Of a stretch of 64,000 nt of DNA, positions 19,399 through 28,440 are shown in pieces. The DNA is from Mesorhizobium carmichaelinearum (GTDB taxonomy: Bacteria; Pseudomonadota; Alphaproteobacteria; Rhizobiales; Rhizobiaceae), in assembly GCF_900199455.1 (NCBI RefSeq), contig NZ_FZQR01000005.1:344646-408645 (forward strand). Direction: 5' to 3'. A program made the translations under genes and the position numbers. The first letter of the stretch is position 1. Each line of letters starts with the position of its first letter. The notes under the pieces were generated by a model. The model had not been told where the DNA came from. It saw nothing but the letters and a program-made list of their open reading frames with translations, and did not search any database.

Positions 19399-20379
19399 AT
19401 GGCCAGACGGTTTGCGTTTCTCCTGGTGCGCGACTTCACGCTGTCGCCGCTGTCGCTGTTCATCGACACGCTGCGGCTGGCGGGCGATGAGGGCGACCGC
19501 AGCCGCAGGATCGAGTTCGACTGGGAGATTGTCGGCGAACGCGGCCTGCCGATCCGGGCAAGCTGCGGCGTCGAATTGCTGCCGACCAAGGGGATCGGCA
19601 ATCCGGAGGATTTCGACAATGTCGTGGTGGTCGGCGGCCTGCTCGACACCAACCGCAGCCTGAGTTCCGACAAGGAAGCCTTCCTGTTGCGCGCCGCCGA
19701 GAAGGGGGTGCCACTGACGGCGCTCTGCACCGGAAGCTTCGTGCTGGCGCGCTACGGCCTGCTCGACGGCTATAGCGCCGCCGTCAGCTGGTTCCACATC
19801 AAGGATTTCCGCAACCAGTTCCCCGATGTCAACGCCCATGCCGACAGCCTGTTTTCCGTCGACCGGGGCCGCTCGACCTGCGCTGGCGGCACGGGGGCGG
19901 CCGACCTCGCCGGCTATTTCGTGTCACAGTTCATCGGCCAGAAAGCTGCGGAAAAGGCGGCCAAGATCCTGGTGCTCGACCGCATAAGAAGCAGCCGCGA
20001 CGTGCAACCCGTCGGCGACCTGTTTCCAGCGGCGTCGAGCCGCGCCGTGAAGCGCGCCTTGCTTTTGATGGAGAGCAACCTCCAGGAGACGCTGCCGGTT
20101 AGCGAGATCGCCAGCCGGCTGAACTGCTCGCGGCGCCAGCTCGAGCGGCTTTTCGGCACCGAGCTCGGCATCGGCCCGATGGCGGCCTATCTGGCGCTCA
20201 GGGTCCATCATGCCAAGTCACTGCTCGAAGGCAGCGACCTGCAGATCGGCGATATCGCCTATCGCTGCGGCTTCACCAATGCCGGCCATTTCAGCCGCGT
20301 GTTCCGCCAGCAGACCGGCATCACGCCAACCCATCTCAGGCATCCCAACCGCATGCCTAACGGCGCGGCGGGACACTGA
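19399..20379 (+). CDS. GlxA family AraC-type regulator (DJ-1/PfpI + HTH)
   Basis: 326 residues from ATG 19399. The N-terminal half is a DJ-1/PfpI-like amidotransferase fold (LLVRDFTLSPLSLFIDTLRL; elbow ALCTGSFVLARYG with a Cys in the nucleophile position). The C-terminal 100 residues are the two-helix-turn-helix AraC domain (SEIASRLNCSRRQLERLF, IAYRCGFTNAGHFSRVFRQQ). Proteins of this type regulate catabolism of small nitrogen compounds such as glycine betaine, carnitine or arginine. No such catabolic gene is adjacent, so the target is elsewhere or unknown. Confidence 0.9.
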   Translation: MARRFAFLLVRDFTLSPLSLFIDTLRLAGDEGDRSRRIEFDWEIVGERGLPIRASCGVELLPTKGIGNPEDFDNVVVVGGLLDTNRSLSSDKEAFLLRAAEKGVPLTALCTGSFVLARYGLLDGYSAAVSWFHIKDFRNQFPDVNAHADSLFSVDRGRSTCAGGTGAADLAGYFVSQFIGQKAAEKAAKILVLDRIRSSRDVQPVGDLFPAASSRAVKRALLLMESNLQETLPVSEIASRLNCSRRQLERLFGTELGIGPMAAYLALRVHHAKSLLEGSDLQIGDIAYRCGFTNAGHFSRVFRQQTGITPTHLRHPNRMPNGAAGH

Positions 20380-20400
20380 AGGCGAGAACGAAGCGCTGCC

Positions 20401-22287
20401 TCAGCCCTTCGAAATGCCACGCTCTATCAGCCGGGCCAGACGCGCCGAAAATGCCCTGGCGTCCGCCGGCTTGTCGCCGTCGAGGACACGAGCCTCATCA
20501 TAGAGCAGATGGGCCGCGTCGTCCTTGAAGGCCTGCTCGTCGTCGCCGAGGCTGGCCAGCGCCAGCACGCGCTCATGCCTTGGGTTGATTTCGAGGATCG
20601 GCTTTGCCGCCTTGTCGAGACGGCCGGCGGCGTTCATCAGCCGCTCGAACTGCCGGTCGGGGCCATGTTCGGGTGCGACCAGGCAGACCGCGCTTTCGGT
20701 CAGGCGGTCGGACGCCTTCACATCCGAGACGGCGTCGCCAAGCGCTGACTTGACGAAGGCGAGGAAGCCGTCGACCTCCGGCGTTGCCGCCGCGTCCGGC
20801 TTGTTGGCGTCGTCACGCAGCGGGATGTCGGAAAGCTCGGCCACGCCCTGCGTCACCGACTTGAACGGCTTGCCGTCGAAGTCCGGCGCCATCGTCACCC
20901 AAAAACTGTCGACTGGATCGGTGAGCAGCAGCACTTCGATGCCGCGCGCTTTAAAACCTTCGAGCTGCGGCGAGGCTTCGAGCCGGGCGCGGTCGTCGCC
21001 AGCCATGAAGAAGATCGCCTTCTGGCCTTCCTTCATCGCGCCGACATAGTCGGCGAGGCCGCGCCAGCCTTCTCCTGATGTGGTCGAGTGGAAGCGGGCG
21101 AGCTTCAGCAATTGCTCGCGCCGTTCGTAATCCTCGTAGAGCCCTTCCTTGAGGACGACGCCGAAATTCTCCCAGATCTTGGCATAGGCCTCGGCCTCGT
21201 TCTCGGCCAGCTTGGCGAGGTCGCCGAGCACGCGGTTGGTCAGGCCCTTGCGGATGGAGGCCAGCAACGGGCTTTCCTGGATCATTTCGCGCGAGACGTT
21301 GAGCGGCAGGTCGGCGGAATCGACCAGGCCGCGCACGAAACGCAGATAGCGCGGCACAAGGTCGGCATCGTCGGTGATGAAGACACGGCGCACATAGAGC
21401 TTCATGCGGCCCTTGCGGTCCTGATCGAAGAGATCGAACGGACGCGAGCCGGGCACGAAGGCGAGCACCGAGTATTCCTGCCGGCCCTCGGCACGGAAAT
21501 GGATGGTGGCGGCCGGCTCGTCATACTGGCCGGCGACGCTGCGGTAGAAATCGGTGTATTCCTCGGGCTTGATCTCGCTCTTCGGCCGGACCCAGAGTGC
21601 CGTGCCATCGGCGATGTCGCGTGCCTCGGCGCCGGGTTTTTCCACCAGCGTAATCGGCACCGGTACATGGCCCGACTGCGACTTGGCCAACTGCTCGAGC
21701 CGGTAGGAGCCAGTGTAGGAGACGGCGTCGTCCATCAGATGCAGCACGACGCGGGTGCCGCGCTTCGGTGCGGCTTCGAGCGGGGCGGGGGCGACCTCGT
21801 AGGAACCCTTGCCGTCGGACGACCAGCGCCAGGCCTCATCGCTGCCGGCCAGGCGGCTGATGACGTCGACGCGGTCCGCCACCATGAAGGCGGAGTAGAA
21901 GCCGACGCCGAACTGGCCGATCAGCTGCGTGTCCTCCGTGCCTGAGCCGACGCGCTCGATGAAGGCGCGCGTGCCCGAGCGTGCGATCGTGCCCAGCGCC
22001 TCGGCCATGTCGTCGCGGCTCATGCCGATGCCGTTGTCCTCGACGGTGATCTGCTTGTTGTCAGGATCGGCTGAAATCGAGATGCGCGGCTTGGGGTCGT
22101 CACCCAGCAGTTCCGGACGGCTGACGGCCTCGAAGCGCAGCTTCTCGCAAGCGTCCGCGGCGTTGGAGATCAGCTCGCGCAGGAAGACGTCCTTATCGGA
22201 ATAGACCGAATGCACCATCATGTGCAGCAGCCGCGAGACATCGGCCTCGAATGGCCTGGTTTCCGTCGCTTTGGTGTCTGTCGTCAT
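20401..22287 (-). CDS. htpG: Molecular chaperone HtpG (Hsp90)
   Basis: 628 residues starting at ATG 22287 (MTTDTKATETRPFEADVSRL), the usual HtpG beginning. The N-terminal GHKL ATPase shows SVYSDKDVFLRELISNAADA, EDNGIGMSRDDM, and GQFGVGFYSAFMVADRV. The middle domain has the catalytic Arg region NVSREMIQESPLL. The C-terminal dimerisation domain is present. Cytosolic ATP-dependent folding of client proteins under stress. The gene is single. Its upstream region (22288-22662) contains a REP-like pair and no other gene. Confidence 0.97.
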   Translation of the reverse strand: MTTDTKATETRPFEADVSRLLHMMVHSVYSDKDVFLRELISNAADACEKLRFEAVSRPELLGDDPKPRISISADPDNKQITVEDNGIGMSRDDMAEALGTIARSGTRAFIERVGSGTEDTQLIGQFGVGFYSAFMVADRVDVISRLAGSDEAWRWSSDGKGSYEVAPAPLEAAPKRGTRVVLHLMDDAVSYTGSYRLEQLAKSQSGHVPVPITLVEKPGAEARDIADGTALWVRPKSEIKPEEYTDFYRSVAGQYDEPAATIHFRAEGRQEYSVLAFVPGSRPFDLFDQDRKGRMKLYVRRVFITDDADLVPRYLRFVRGLVDSADLPLNVSREMIQESPLLASIRKGLTNRVLGDLAKLAENEAEAYAKIWENFGVVLKEGLYEDYERREQLLKLARFHSTTSGEGWRGLADYVGAMKEGQKAIFFMAGDDRARLEASPQLEGFKARGIEVLLLTDPVDSFWVTMAPDFDGKPFKSVTQGVAELSDIPLRDDANKPDAAATPEVDGFLAFVKSALGDAVSDVKASDRLTESAVCLVAPEHGPDRQFERLMNAAGRLDKAAKPILEINPRHERVLALASLGDDEQAFKDDAAHLLYDEARVLDGDKPADARAFSARLARLIERGISKG

Positions 22288-22453
22288 TCCGATTTTTCCC
22301 ACGCTGTTCATCCGCCCGCCGCGCCGTTGCGCGTTCGGGACTTCCTTTCAACCATTGTTGGCGGCTCTGGCAACCCTGTCGGTCGGGCGAGCGCGCCGAC
22401 GATATGGTGGTGAGATGCGAGGGCAACAAGAGGGCGCCGGCGGCGAAACTATC

Positions 22454-22642
22454 GATCTCCCCCCCTCGTGGGGGAGATGCCCGGCAGGGCAGAGGGGGGC
22501 GCTGTCCCGCCGACTTCACCTATTCGCAGGGCTCAGCGATGAGCGTTCCTTCCAAAGGCGAAAGTAATCCAACGCCATGAGATGTCGGCGGGCCAGCGCC
22601 CCCCTCTGGCCTGCCGGCCATCTCCCCCACGAGGGGGGAGAT
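22454..22642. repeat. Paired inverted REP-like palindromes (pair 3)
   Basis: Units at 22454-22502 and, inverted, at 22596-22642, about 93 bp apart, in the 375-bp gap between htpG and the exported protein gene. Same consensus and order as pairs 1 and 2. Confidence 0.85.
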
Positions 22643-22662
22643 TGGCAGCGTTGGCGCCGCGC

Positions 22663-23547
22663 CTACTTCCCCGCCATGTGATCGGCCAGCGCCTGTGCCT
22701 GCGCAAGCAGCGCCGGGAAAGCCGCATCCGCCGGCAGGCTCTTGCCCAGGCAGGCGCGGAAGTCGTTGTCGCCTTTGGTCCAAGCGGCGTTGGCGGCGTC
22801 GGATGTGTTCTCGTCGCTGTCGTCGGTGGCTTGCTTGGCCAGTTTCTGGGCGGCGGCGTCGGCGGCGGTCCACACGGCGTCGCAGGCCGCGATCTTGGGG
22901 ATGGGCGGTGCCGCGGGCGCTTCTGCGATCAGGACGCTGTTGTCCTTGACGACCGTGACGACGACCTCCTGGTCGTAGTTCGGCCCGACATCCTGCGCCC
23001 AGCCGCCGAGCCGTGCGATCACCATGTCGGCGCCGTCAGGCTTCTTCAGCGCAAAATCGAGCGTGCCGGTGAAGGCGGCGTCGCTGCCGATGGCCTGGGT
23101 GTAGAAGGCATCGAGCTTCAGCGCCGCGTCGAAGCTGGTCGGCAGTTTGAGATCGGCGTCGGTCTCGGCGGCGCGCGACTTGAGCCAGCGCTCGACCAGT
23201 CCGCGTGTCGAGGCCACGATGCTGGGGCCATCCTCGGTGCCGTGGCGCAGGCCGTCCAGCATGCCGAAGCCGACATCTGAGGAACTGAGGCTTTCGAGAT
23301 TGATCGTGCCGGCCGCCGGAAAATCCTTGACCGTGAAGGGGCCAAGCAGGGCGCTGAGGCGCTTTTCGAGGTCGGCGCGGGCCTTTTCATTGGCCGCATC
23401 GAGCGTTTCCACTGGGGTGTTGGCGCTGTCCATCGCCGCGATTGCCGCAATCGCTTTGTCGCGCGCGGCGATATAATCGTCCTCGGGTGCGGCGGCGAAA
23501 GCCGCACTGCTCGCAAGTGCAAACATGACCGTCCAGACCAACCGCAT
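22663..23547 (-). CDS. Exported protein of unknown function
   Basis: 294 residues from ATG 23547, which has AAGAAAGG upstream and opens a good signal peptide (MRLVWTVMFALASSAAFAAA). The mature protein is about 275 residues, acidic, helical, with two cysteines (IAACDAVW, DFRACLGK) near the C-terminus and a recurrent AANEKARADLEKRL-like helix near the front. No named family recognised. A perfect CtrA-type box lies 124 bp upstream, so its expression may follow the cell cycle. Confidence 0.7.
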   Translation of the reverse strand: MRLVWTVMFALASSAAFAAAPEDDYIAARDKAIAAIAAMDSANTPVETLDAANEKARADLEKRLSALLGPFTVKDFPAAGTINLESLSSSDVGFGMLDGLRHGTEDGPSIVASTRGLVERWLKSRAAETDADLKLPTSFDAALKLDAFYTQAIGSDAAFTGTLDFALKKPDGADMVIARLGGWAQDVGPNYDQEVVVTVVKDNSVLIAEAPAAPPIPKIAACDAVWTAADAAAQKLAKQATDDSDENTSDAANAAWTKGDNDFRACLGKSLPADAAFPALLAQAQALADHMAGK

Positions 23548-23670
23548 GACAGAACCTTTCTTCGTGGCGATCAACAGGCAAGGCAGCCATCGGGCAGCTT
23601 TGCGGCTATTGCGCGGCAGGAAACGTCGAGGCGAAACATCCTGATCGGCGAGGGATAGCAAGCGCCGCCA

Positions 23671-23686
23671 TTAACCATCAGTTAAC
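23671..23686. promoter_or_regulatory. CtrA-type binding box
   Basis: TTAACCATCAGTTAAC has the exact TTAA-N7-TTAAC spacing of the alphaproteobacterial CtrA consensus. It lies in a 339-bp gene-free gap (23548-23886) between divergent genes starting at 23547 and 23887. No other structure was seen in the gap. Confidence 0.6.
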
Positions 23687-23886
23687 TATCCGGTCGCCTT
23701 TGACTCAAATTTGACGGATACTGTTTTTGGCCAAACGAGGCTGATCGAGGGACCCGGAGAAGACAGTAATTTTTAGACTAGCGCGCGGCTTTCGGGAGCG
23801 CGCGGCAGCTTGAATTTTAAAAAGAGCGATGGACCACCGTCGCCTTGCGGGGAGGCGTCAGCATCATTCTTGATGAGGATCGCCGA

Positions 23887-24168
23887 ATGAAGATCGAAGA
23901 TGCGGTTACTGCTGTAACAGCCGAGGCCAACGCGCTCATGTCGTGCCTCGGCCAGCCCGTGGTCGCCTACCACGTTACGGCCATCATGCGGGAGGCCGAC
24001 CGGGAACACGCCAGGCAGATGCAACTCGCCCTGATGCGGCGAAGCATCGAGGCGCTGGTCGATGACGGCCTGGAGGATGTGGTCGCGGAGCATTTTGCCT
24101 CGCAGTTCGACGGGCGTCTCGGCTTGGCATGGATGCAGCTGCACGCATCCGATGGCGTGGCGCACTGA
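23887..24168 (+). CDS. Small hypothetical protein
   Basis: 93 residues from ATG 23887 with GAGG about 10 nt before it. Soluble and mainly helical (IMREADREHARQMQLALMRR), with one aromatic C-terminal stretch (LGLAWMQLHAS). No motif recognised. It is divergent from the exported protein at 22663-23547 and shares the intergenic region that holds the CtrA-type box. Confidence 0.5.
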   Translation: MKIEDAVTAVTAEANALMSCLGQPVVAYHVTAIMREADREHARQMQLALMRRSIEALVDDGLEDVVAEHFASQFDGRLGLAWMQLHASDGVAH

Positions 24169-24286
24169 TCTCGGCCAACTGGCCTCACGCGAGTTCTAAT
24201 TGACCGTTTTGCCAATGGCTGCGGTTCGCCGCAAGGCGGTCGTCGTCCACAGAGCCGTGCGAAAGGGTGTGGGCACACAATCGTGT

Positions 24287-25732
24287 CTATCCCCGCACAA
24301 TTCGATAGACAGTAGCGTCACCCTCCACACCTCGAAGAGGCGCGTCAAAAGCCACGACACGATGGCCGGCAAGCATTTCGCGAACCCCGGGCGCGGAATA
24401 GAGCGCCTCGGAAATGCAGACCTGTCCGGCTTCTGCCAAGGACTGCACGCGCGCGGCGACATTCACGGTCTGGCCGAAATAATCGAGGTTGTCGTTGAGC
24501 GTCACGGCGATCGACGGTCCACAGTGGGCGCCGATCTTGAGGATGATCCCCGGCCCGTCATGGTCGCCGTTGAAGCGATCGATTTCTTCAAAGATGTGGA
24601 GTGCAGCCGAAATCGCATCCGACGGCTGCGAGAATACAGCCATCACCGCGTCCCCAATCGTCTTGACCACCGCTCCGGAGTGCTGCTGAACCGCCACGTT
24701 GACCAAAGCGAAATGCTCGCGGACCAAAGCATAGGCGTTGAGGTCACCCAGGCGCTCATACAGGGCGGTCGAACCCTTGAGGTCCGTGAACAGGAAGGTG
24801 ATCTGCCGGATGCCGAGCCCCTCCTTCTCGTCGACGCGTTCGGACCGGAACAGCTGGCGGAAGGTTTGCCGCGCAAGCAACGCTCCACCGGAGACATAAG
24901 GGTCGAAATCGAGCGCCGGCTTGGTGGTCAGCGCGACAAGTTCGGGCGGCCAGTTGATGACAAGCAACGAACCTCGCACCGTCCCCCTATTCGCGACCTC
25001 GATGACAATAGGACCAGGTGGCACCGTGGGCAACGCCGGCAAGAAGCGTTTGCCGTCATAATCGATCTTCAGAAGTGTCGGCGCCAACACCGGATCGCCT
25101 GATATTGGCACGGCGAATGCGGCCTGCGTCTGCACGTTGACGCCCGAAAGGGCACCTGGTCCCAGGTCGGCACGGAGCACTGTGGTGGTGCCGGGCGGCA
25201 GAAACGTCATGCCCCGAACGAAGCCACGCAGAATGTCAAGAAAGCGAACGTCTTGGCCCGGCAGCCGCCCATCATGTCCGAAGTGGAGCTTCCAGTGAAA
25301 ATCCTCGACAGGGAGCGTCTCGGGGTCGTGGTACGGCAAGCGCCGTAACTTCGGCGATACCGAGAAGGTGACCTCGATGAAGTCGTCGAGGTCGGTGTCG
25401 CCCGATACGTCGCACAGGCCACAGACGTAGTGGGTCTTCAACGTGCGCAAGGCGCCGAAACTATCGAGCACCATCCCGGACTGGGGACACAGCACATCCC
25501 AGCTCATGTCGAACAAGCCACAGCGGGCGGCATGAAGGAAGAGGTCGATTGCTTCAGCCTCGGCGATTGCGCGATCGCGAGCAAAGGACCGCGGATTAAC
25601 GCGATAGAGCTGGTGGTCGTCAGCGCTCTTGATCAGCGTCTCGAATTTCGAGATGACGCGTGGGCTCCAGGCTCGCGCCTGCTCCACCTTGGTCATCTTG
25701 CTTTCAAGAAGACGATCGTTGACTTCCGTCAC
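24287..25732 (-). CDS. Class III adenylate/guanylate cyclase with DUF5939-type N-terminus
   Basis: The GTG at 25732 is preferred as start (GAGGA 7 nt upstream); the product is 481 residues. The N-terminal half matches the DUF5939-type cyclase companions, with a cysteine pattern CPQSG...CGLCDV that looks like a zinc ribbon. The C-terminal catalytic domain starts at about residue 310 (ITFLFTDLKGSTALYERLGD) with both metal aspartates (FTDLKGS and KTIGDAVMAVF) and NVAARVQ. It probably makes cAMP in response to an unknown signal. Monocistronic. Confidence 0.87.
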   Translation of the reverse strand: MTEVNDRLLESKMTKVEQARAWSPRVISKFETLIKSADDHQLYRVNPRSFARDRAIAEAEAIDLFLHAARCGLFDMSWDVLCPQSGMVLDSFGALRTLKTHYVCGLCDVSGDTDLDDFIEVTFSVSPKLRRLPYHDPETLPVEDFHWKLHFGHDGRLPGQDVRFLDILRGFVRGMTFLPPGTTTVLRADLGPGALSGVNVQTQAAFAVPISGDPVLAPTLLKIDYDGKRFLPALPTVPPGPIVIEVANRGTVRGSLLVINWPPELVALTTKPALDFDPYVSGGALLARQTFRQLFRSERVDEKEGLGIRQITFLFTDLKGSTALYERLGDLNAYALVREHFALVNVAVQQHSGAVVKTIGDAVMAVFSQPSDAISAALHIFEEIDRFNGDHDGPGIILKIGAHCGPSIAVTLNDNLDYFGQTVNVAARVQSLAEAGQVCISEALYSAPGVREMLAGHRVVAFDAPLRGVEGDATVYRIVRG

Positions 25733-25931
25733 GCCGGATCCTCGACCTTGCCTCACGACAGCCTACTAAAAAACCGGCGCGATGCGAATGGACTGAATTC
25801 CCTGTTGTACGCGGTCTGTCCAGGAGGCTCAGAACAGCACGCCGCGCACTGGAGCAGACGCGCCGAAACGGTGGCAGTTCTCGCTGCCACCGTTGCATGA
25901 GCTCAATGGCCGCGACATTGAGGATTGCATC

Positions 25932-26270
25932 CTAGGCCCAGACCTGCAGCACGGCTGCGTCCGCCACGATCATGAAAGTAAAGCCGATCGCCGGGGCGAG
26001 GTGCTTGAAGCCCTCGCGTGCCTTGATCAGCGTGCCCAGCGCGGCGAGGATAAAAAGCGTGAGACCGACCAGCGCGATCATTCGCGTGGATGGAAACAGC
26101 AAGGCCGCCGCCCCCGCGACCTCCAGACCCGCCGTCAACAAACGCCACCCTTTGGGGTAGCCCCAGCGTTGGAAGTCCGCTTCGGCGTTGCCGGCATTGA
26201 TGAGGTTGGCCAGACCTGCGCCGGCGAACGCCAGCGCAACGATCCCGTTCAAAACCAGGGCGATGCTCAT
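25932..26270 (-). CDS. DoxX-like small integral membrane protein
   Basis: 112 residues, four predicted membrane helices, DoxX-like ([20 protein letters not shown], then [19 protein letters not shown]). The ATG overlaps the stop of the SnoaL-like gene (ATGA), so translation is coupled. Together with the divergent TetR regulator it forms a compact cassette. DoxX-type proteins are linked to redox stress or quinone biology; the role here is open. Confidence 0.8.
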   Translation of the reverse strand: MSIALVLNGIVALAFAGAGLANLINAGNAEADFQRWGYPKGWRLLTAGLEVAGAAALLFPSTRMIALVGLTLFILAALGTLIKAREGFKHLAPAIGFTFMIVADAAVLQVWA

Positions 26271-26728
26271 CGCGGAGCTCCTTGCGTCGGGTTGGCACCC
26301 GTGGGGTTGGCACCCGTGGGGTTGGCACCCGTGGGGTAGGCGCCCATCTGGTGTAGAACCTCCTGCAGATTGAGCTCGTCCCAATGCTCGACGAACCGAT
26401 CGCCTTCGACGCGCCAGATATCGATCGAGCGCATGGCAATTTCGGCGCCCGATGCCGGAACACCAATGAACGGTCCGGTGTGGCGGGCCGTGTAGGTGTA
26501 ACGGCCGACGACGCGGTCGCCGACGGCAAAGGCGTCCTCGACGACGACGTGGGTGTCGGAGAGGGTTTCGAACCAGTGGCCCATGAACTCAACGACGCCG
26601 GCCAGGCCGGGTCGGACGCCGGGGTTGTGGTTGACGTAGTCTTCAGAAACCAGTTCGGCGAAGCGTTCAGCGTTGTGGCTGTTCATGATGTCGGCGAACA
26701 AGTGAGCTAGATCGACGGGGTTGCGCAT
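26267..26728 (-). CDS. SnoaL-like (ester cyclase/NTF2 fold) protein with repeat tail
   Basis: 153 residues. The first 125 are a SnoaL-like NTF2-fold domain ([50 protein letters not shown]). The C-terminal tail consists of PTGAN units encoded by three perfect 15-bp repeats (26291-26335). The tail is not part of the fold and its copy number may vary. Function likely hydrolase or isomerase of a small molecule, or ligand binding. First gene of a two-gene operon with the DoxX-like gene, divergent from TetR. Confidence 0.82.
   Translation of the reverse strand: MRNPVDLAHLFADIMNSHNAERFAELVSEDYVNHNPGVRPGLAGVVEFMGHWFETLSDTHVVVEDAFAVGDRVVGRYTYTARHTGPFIGVPASGAEIAMRSIDIWRVEGDRFVEHWDELNLQEVLHQMGAYPTGANPTGANPTGANPTQGAPR
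26291..26335. repeat. Three perfect 15-bp tandem repeats in the SnoaL-like gene
   Basis: The unit GTTGGCACCCGTGGG occurs three times head to tail, with a degenerate fourth unit (GTAGGCGCCCATCTG) adjoining. As the unit is a multiple of three, copy changes keep the frame and alter the number of PTGAN units in the protein tail. Confidence 0.92.
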
Positions 26729-26751
26729 GTTGACCTCTATGGATTATAAGG

Positions 26752-26802
26752 CGATACACAATCGTATCGTATAAAATCATATAAGACGGAATCGTATCGT
26801 AT
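26752..26802. promoter_or_regulatory. Likely TetR operator region
   Basis: The divergent promoter has an inverted repeat CGATAC-N6-GTATCG (26752-26769) and two direct copies of ATCGTATCGTAT at 26761-26772 and 26791-26802, exactly 30 bp apart. The second copy runs into the proposed TetR start codon. Autoregulation and control of the SnoaL/DoxX operon by the TetR protein are inferred. Confidence 0.55.
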
Positions 26803-27442
26803 GCAAGAAGGAAGCTCCAGAAAGTGGCGGGACGACGATCCGCGCAGGCTGCGGATGGCCGAGACGAGGGCCTCGATCCTGCGTGCGGCGCGTCCCATTT
26901 TGCTGCGGGATGGCCTCGGCGGAACGACGCTGGACCGGGTCGCGGCGGAAGGGGGGATCGCGAAAATGACCCTCTATCGTCACTTCCCAAGCAAGGAGGC
27001 GCTGTTTGAGGGATTGGTCACCGCGATGTGTGAGTACATGCGCGAGGAGATCGAGAACGCCGCGCCTCCCGATATCAACAAGCCCAGGGCGGACCGGCTT
27101 GCTGAAGAGCTGCACGCCTTCATTACGGCCCTTCTTGAGCCGGACGCGCTGGCGCTCTATCGCTTGATCGTCGCCGACGGATGGCGCTTTCCCGCTCTGT
27201 CGACGGCGTTTGACCTGTCCGGCATGCGCGTTATTCGGCAGCGCATAGCGGGGTTGCTCGAGCCTGGCGCGGTCCCTTCCAGCGGGTCACTGACAATCGC
27301 CGGCGGGATCGTGGCGCTGGCACTAGGGGATGCCTATCAGCGCGCGATCATGGGCATAGTCGAAGAGGGAGACGCCGAGGCGTTTGAACACCAAATCGAA
27401 GATGCCATTGCTTACGGGCTCAGCCGCCTCAGCCCTTCTTGA
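26801..27442 (+). CDS. TetR family transcriptional regulator
   Basis: 213 residues. The N-terminal HTH is typical (ILRAARPILLRDGLGGTTLDRVAAEGGIAKMTLYRHF split around residues 26-62), and the C-terminal domain is a helical ligand-binding one. The start at 26801 lies inside the second operator-like repeat and lacks a clear ribosome site; the ATG at 26855 (MAETRASIL) is an alternative. Divergent from the SnoaL-like/DoxX operon, which it probably represses. Confidence 0.88.
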   Translation: MQEGSSRKWRDDDPRRLRMAETRASILRAARPILLRDGLGGTTLDRVAAEGGIAKMTLYRHFPSKEALFEGLVTAMCEYMREEIENAAPPDINKPRADRLAEELHAFITALLEPDALALYRLIVADGWRFPALSTAFDLSGMRVIRQRIAGLLEPGAVPSSGSLTIAGGIVALALGDAYQRAIMGIVEEGDAEAFEHQIEDAIAYGLSRLSPS

Positions 27443-27465
27443 ACGCCGCCACCACCATTTGATTG

Positions 27466-28440
27466 TCACGCCTTCTGGGTGGTCAGCCGTTCGAGCGCGT
27501 CCACGATCAGGCCACAGAACTTCGCATGGTCGAGCTTCATCGCCACGGTGTGGCGGAAGTCGGTCTGCTCGCTCGCCGTGCCGCCGAAATGGTGCATGCC
27601 GCCCATCTCTGCGAAATTGCAGACCGTCATGCCCTTGGTCCAGCGGCCGGCGATCTCGACGCGGATGTCGGCCTTCTCGGTGGTGAAGACAGTCGGGTCG
27701 ATCATGGCTGCGACGCAGCATGCGTCATGGATGGCCGGATATTCGATCTGCAGCAGGCCGCCATGCGTGGTCGCGATGAACGCCCAGATATCGAGGATGA
27801 ATTTGGCCATCGGGCCGCCGATGGCGCGCACCCGGTCCTGCAGGTCGGGGGTGGCCAGCGCCTGGTGGGTGAGGTCGAGCCCCACCATGGTAACGTCCCA
27901 ATTGGCGCGGAACACCACGTCGGCGGCCTCCGGGTCACCATAGATGTTGAACTCTGCCGCCGGCGTGATGTTGCCGCGCGTATAGGCGCCTCCCATCGCG
28001 ACGACCTTCTTCACCCGCTCGACGATGCGCGGGTCCTTGCGCACGGCGAGCGCGATGTTGGTGTAGGGACCGACCGGCACCAGCGTGACCGTCTTCGGCT
28101 CATGCGCCATGACGGTGTCGATGATGAAGTCGACGGCGTGCCGCTTGTCGAGCTCGAACGAGGCGGGCGGCAGCACCGGGCCGTCGAGCCCGGTATCGCC
28201 GTGGATCTCGACGGCCAGCACCTGGTCGATGATGAGCGGGCCGGGGGAGCCCTTTGCCACCGGCACCTTGATGCCATAGGCGGTGCATACGGACAGTGCA
28301 TTGCGTGTGGTGTTCTCGACATTGTGGTTGCCCGAAACCGTGGTGATACCGAGGAGGTCGATGTTCGGGTTTCCGGCCGCGAGCAATATGGCGATGGCGT
28401 CGTCGTGCCCAGGGTCGCAGTCCAGGATGATCTTTTCCAT
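27466..28440 (-). CDS. Inosine/uridine-preferring nucleoside hydrolase
   Basis: 324 residues from ATG 28440, which follows GGGAGGTG. The N-terminal calcium-binding signature DCDPGHDDAIAILLA (residues 6-20) and the downstream VAMGGAYTRGNITPAAEFN and catalytic-region HDACCVAAMIDP identify the IunH family. It hydrolyses ribonucleosides to base plus ribose in the cytosol for salvage. No transporter for nucleosides is adjacent. Confidence 0.92.
   Translation of the reverse strand: MEKIILDCDPGHDDAIAILLAAGNPNIDLLGITTVSGNHNVENTTRNALSVCTAYGIKVPVAKGSPGPLIIDQVLAVEIHGDTGLDGPVLPPASFELDKRHAVDFIIDTVMAHEPKTVTLVPVGPYTNIALAVRKDPRIVERVKKVVAMGGAYTRGNITPAAEFNIYGDPEAADVVFRANWDVTMVGLDLTHQALATPDLQDRVRAIGGPMAKFILDIWAFIATTHGGLLQIEYPAIHDACCVAAMIDPTVFTTEKADIRVEIAGRWTKGMTVCNFAEMGGMHHFGGTASEQTDFRHTVAMKLDHAKFCGLIVDALERLTTQKA

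Noticed and set aside
20401..23547. Long plus-strand frames opposite htpG and the exported protein gene
   Set aside because: Antisense shadows of well-supported minus-strand genes.
26291..26335. CRISPR array
   Set aside because: The repeats are 15 bp, adjacent without spacers, and inside a coding frame as multiples of three codons; no cas gene is in the window.
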